From: Avichristensenella sp031549105 | GTDB taxonomy: Bacteria; Bacillota; Clostridia; Christensenellales; Aristaeellaceae | Length of the DNA: 61,136 bases | Direction of reading: 5' to 3' | Assembly: GCA_031549105.1 (NCBI GenBank) | Contig: JAVBQK010000062.1 | Coordinates: 1 to 61,136, forward strand | Shown: positions 60,568 to 61,136 of the stretch, in pieces | Numbering within the stretch: position 1 is the first letter of the stretch | How the letters are laid out: each line of letters opens with the position of its first letter | Notes under the pieces: model-generated | The model's input: the letters and a program-made list of their open reading frames with translations, nothing else | The model's database searches: none | Told to the model about the DNA's origin: nothing | Position numbers and translations under genes: made by a program

Positions 60568-60993
60568 TCAGGTTTCGCAGCTGCCGCGGCATGCCTCCTG
60601 CATCGCACCGAAAAGCTCCGCATAGCGCAGGTTGCCAGAAGCGATTTGAATGCGCCCCGAGCGCAGCGACAGCGGGATCGCCCGCCCAGCGTAATCAATC
60701 ATCTCGCCATTGTGGGCGAGCACGCGCGCCTCCGCAGCATCCACCGCTGCTGGGTCGGATAGACCCGTCACCAGCGCAAACTCGTCCCCGCCAATGCGGA
60801 ATAGCAGCATGTCTTCCGCCGCCTCCCGGTCGATGCGGCGCAGGCTCTCAAGTATTGCCAGATCGCCCGCGCTGTGGCCGATATCGCGGTTGATGGGTTC
60901 TAGCCCCACAATGTCAAAGCAAAGCACATACGTTTCCTGTCTGGCCTGCAGCGCCTCATATAACTCTGTGATGTCCATTTTTTTCCTGGCCAT
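60568..60993 (-). CDS. stand-alone GGDEF-domain protein
   Basis: 141 residues, just a GGDEF domain with no sensor part. FDIVGLEPINRDIGHSAGDLAI carries the metal-binding Asp and the GH-x2-GD pattern, and RIGGDEFAL is the full active-site motif, so diguanylate cyclase activity is possible. The inhibitory R-x-x-D site is absent. It is shorter than the usual 160-170 residues because the C-terminal part is cut down. Lies 63 nt before yabP on the same strand. AGGAGG precedes the ATG. Confidence 0.85.
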   Translation of the reverse strand: MARKKMDITELYEALQARQETYVLCFDIVGLEPINRDIGHSAGDLAILESLRRIDREAAEDMLLFRIGGDEFALVTGLSDPAAVDAAEARVLAHNGEMIDYAGRAIPLSLRSGRIQIASGNLRYAELFGAMQEACRGSCET

Positions 60994-61027
60994 GCCGTTT
61001 CCTCCTAGTATAATAATGTCGATCTCC

Positions 61028-61126
61028 CCGACCCGAGAGTCGGAAGCAGATCATGTGTTGTCAAGGGAAGGGTGGAGATTTTGGCGGCAATCCGGATGCC
61101 GTCAAAATACAACCCGACCTTGACAA
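61028..61126. repeat. nested inverted repeats upstream of the GGDEF gene
   Basis: A small hairpin CCGAC/GTCGG (61028-61043) is followed by a larger dyad in which TTGTCAAGG (61058-61066) and CCTTGACAA (61118-61126) pair perfectly. These enclose an inner near-palindrome at 61081-61105 centred on ATCCGGAT. No open frame crosses it convincingly. It may be a leader structure, an operator cluster or a repeat; the window ends 10 bp later. Confidence 0.45.
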
Positions 61127-61136
61127 AGAAGCCAAA

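Noticed and set aside
1..61136. CRISPR array, prophage, toxin-antitoxin or restriction system
   Set aside because: No regularly spaced direct repeats, phage structural genes or recognisable defence genes were seen. The small XRE protein pairs with a membrane protein, not a toxin.

Overview
The window is GC-rich, gene-dense bacterial DNA. It looks like a piece of a spore-forming Clostridia-class Firmicute, probably gut- or rumen-associated. The right edge carries yabP-yabQ-divIC, a sporulation/division block found in Bacilli and Clostridia. The sugar loci use LplABC/YtcQP-type importers, YesMN-type two-component systems and membrane-bound AraC regulators, all typical of that group. I cannot name the genus. 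I saw no rRNA, tRNA or CRISPR array.

Layout. 1-136: right end of an IS5-like insertion sequence, cut by the window edge. 224-4441: a MarR repressor with a consensus promoter and operator, plus a heterodimeric ABC exporter with one degenerate ATP site. 4510-5394: an MscS channel. 5432-16535: divergent araC/GH78 rhamnosidase (minus) and beta-glucuronidase/ABC importer (plus) units. 16802-18070: rhamnose isomerase (minus). 18305-33427: a plus-strand run of SGNH esterase, alpha/beta esterase, UroD-like protein, importer, membrane AraC regulator, secreted protein, GH78-like enzyme and GH38 mannosidase. Together these look like a locus for acetylated oligosaccharides containing rhamnose, glucuronate and perhaps mannose. 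They appear to be imported and then cut in the cytoplasm, since none of the glycosidases has a signal peptide. Neither sugar importer here, nor the one at 47085-50432, encodes its own ATPase, so a shared MsmX-like ATPase elsewhere is expected.

33429-41735 is the most interesting block. It holds an OmpR-type two-component system, divergent ftsH, a HEAT-repeat/HdeD pair and a MacB-type ABC transporter. Three promoters here (before ftsH, before the HEAT gene, before the transporter) carry the same 11-bp-phased direct repeat TCAACT-N5-TCAAyT. In every case it lies exactly 47 bp from the -10 box, with a further GTTGA box 26-27 bp from it. I read this as a small, self-contained envelope-stress regulon that I do not recognise as described.

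41745-44249: radical SAM protein, membrane protein with XRE autoregulator, and a DUF6054 protein. 44436-50432: YesNM two-component system and a third sugar importer, with phased direct repeats in its promoter. 50459-51241: TauE/SafE exporter. 51406-56852: MBOAT/DHHW/SGNH/DUF4358 acylation cluster followed by two tandem YkuE-like phosphoesterases. 56986-60993 (minus): GGDEF, yabP, yabQ, divIC, a palindromic MITE-like element, a Ppx/GppA-methyltransferase fusion and an FMN reductase.

Four intergenic sites carry members of a modular palindromic repeat family, some of which double as terminators.
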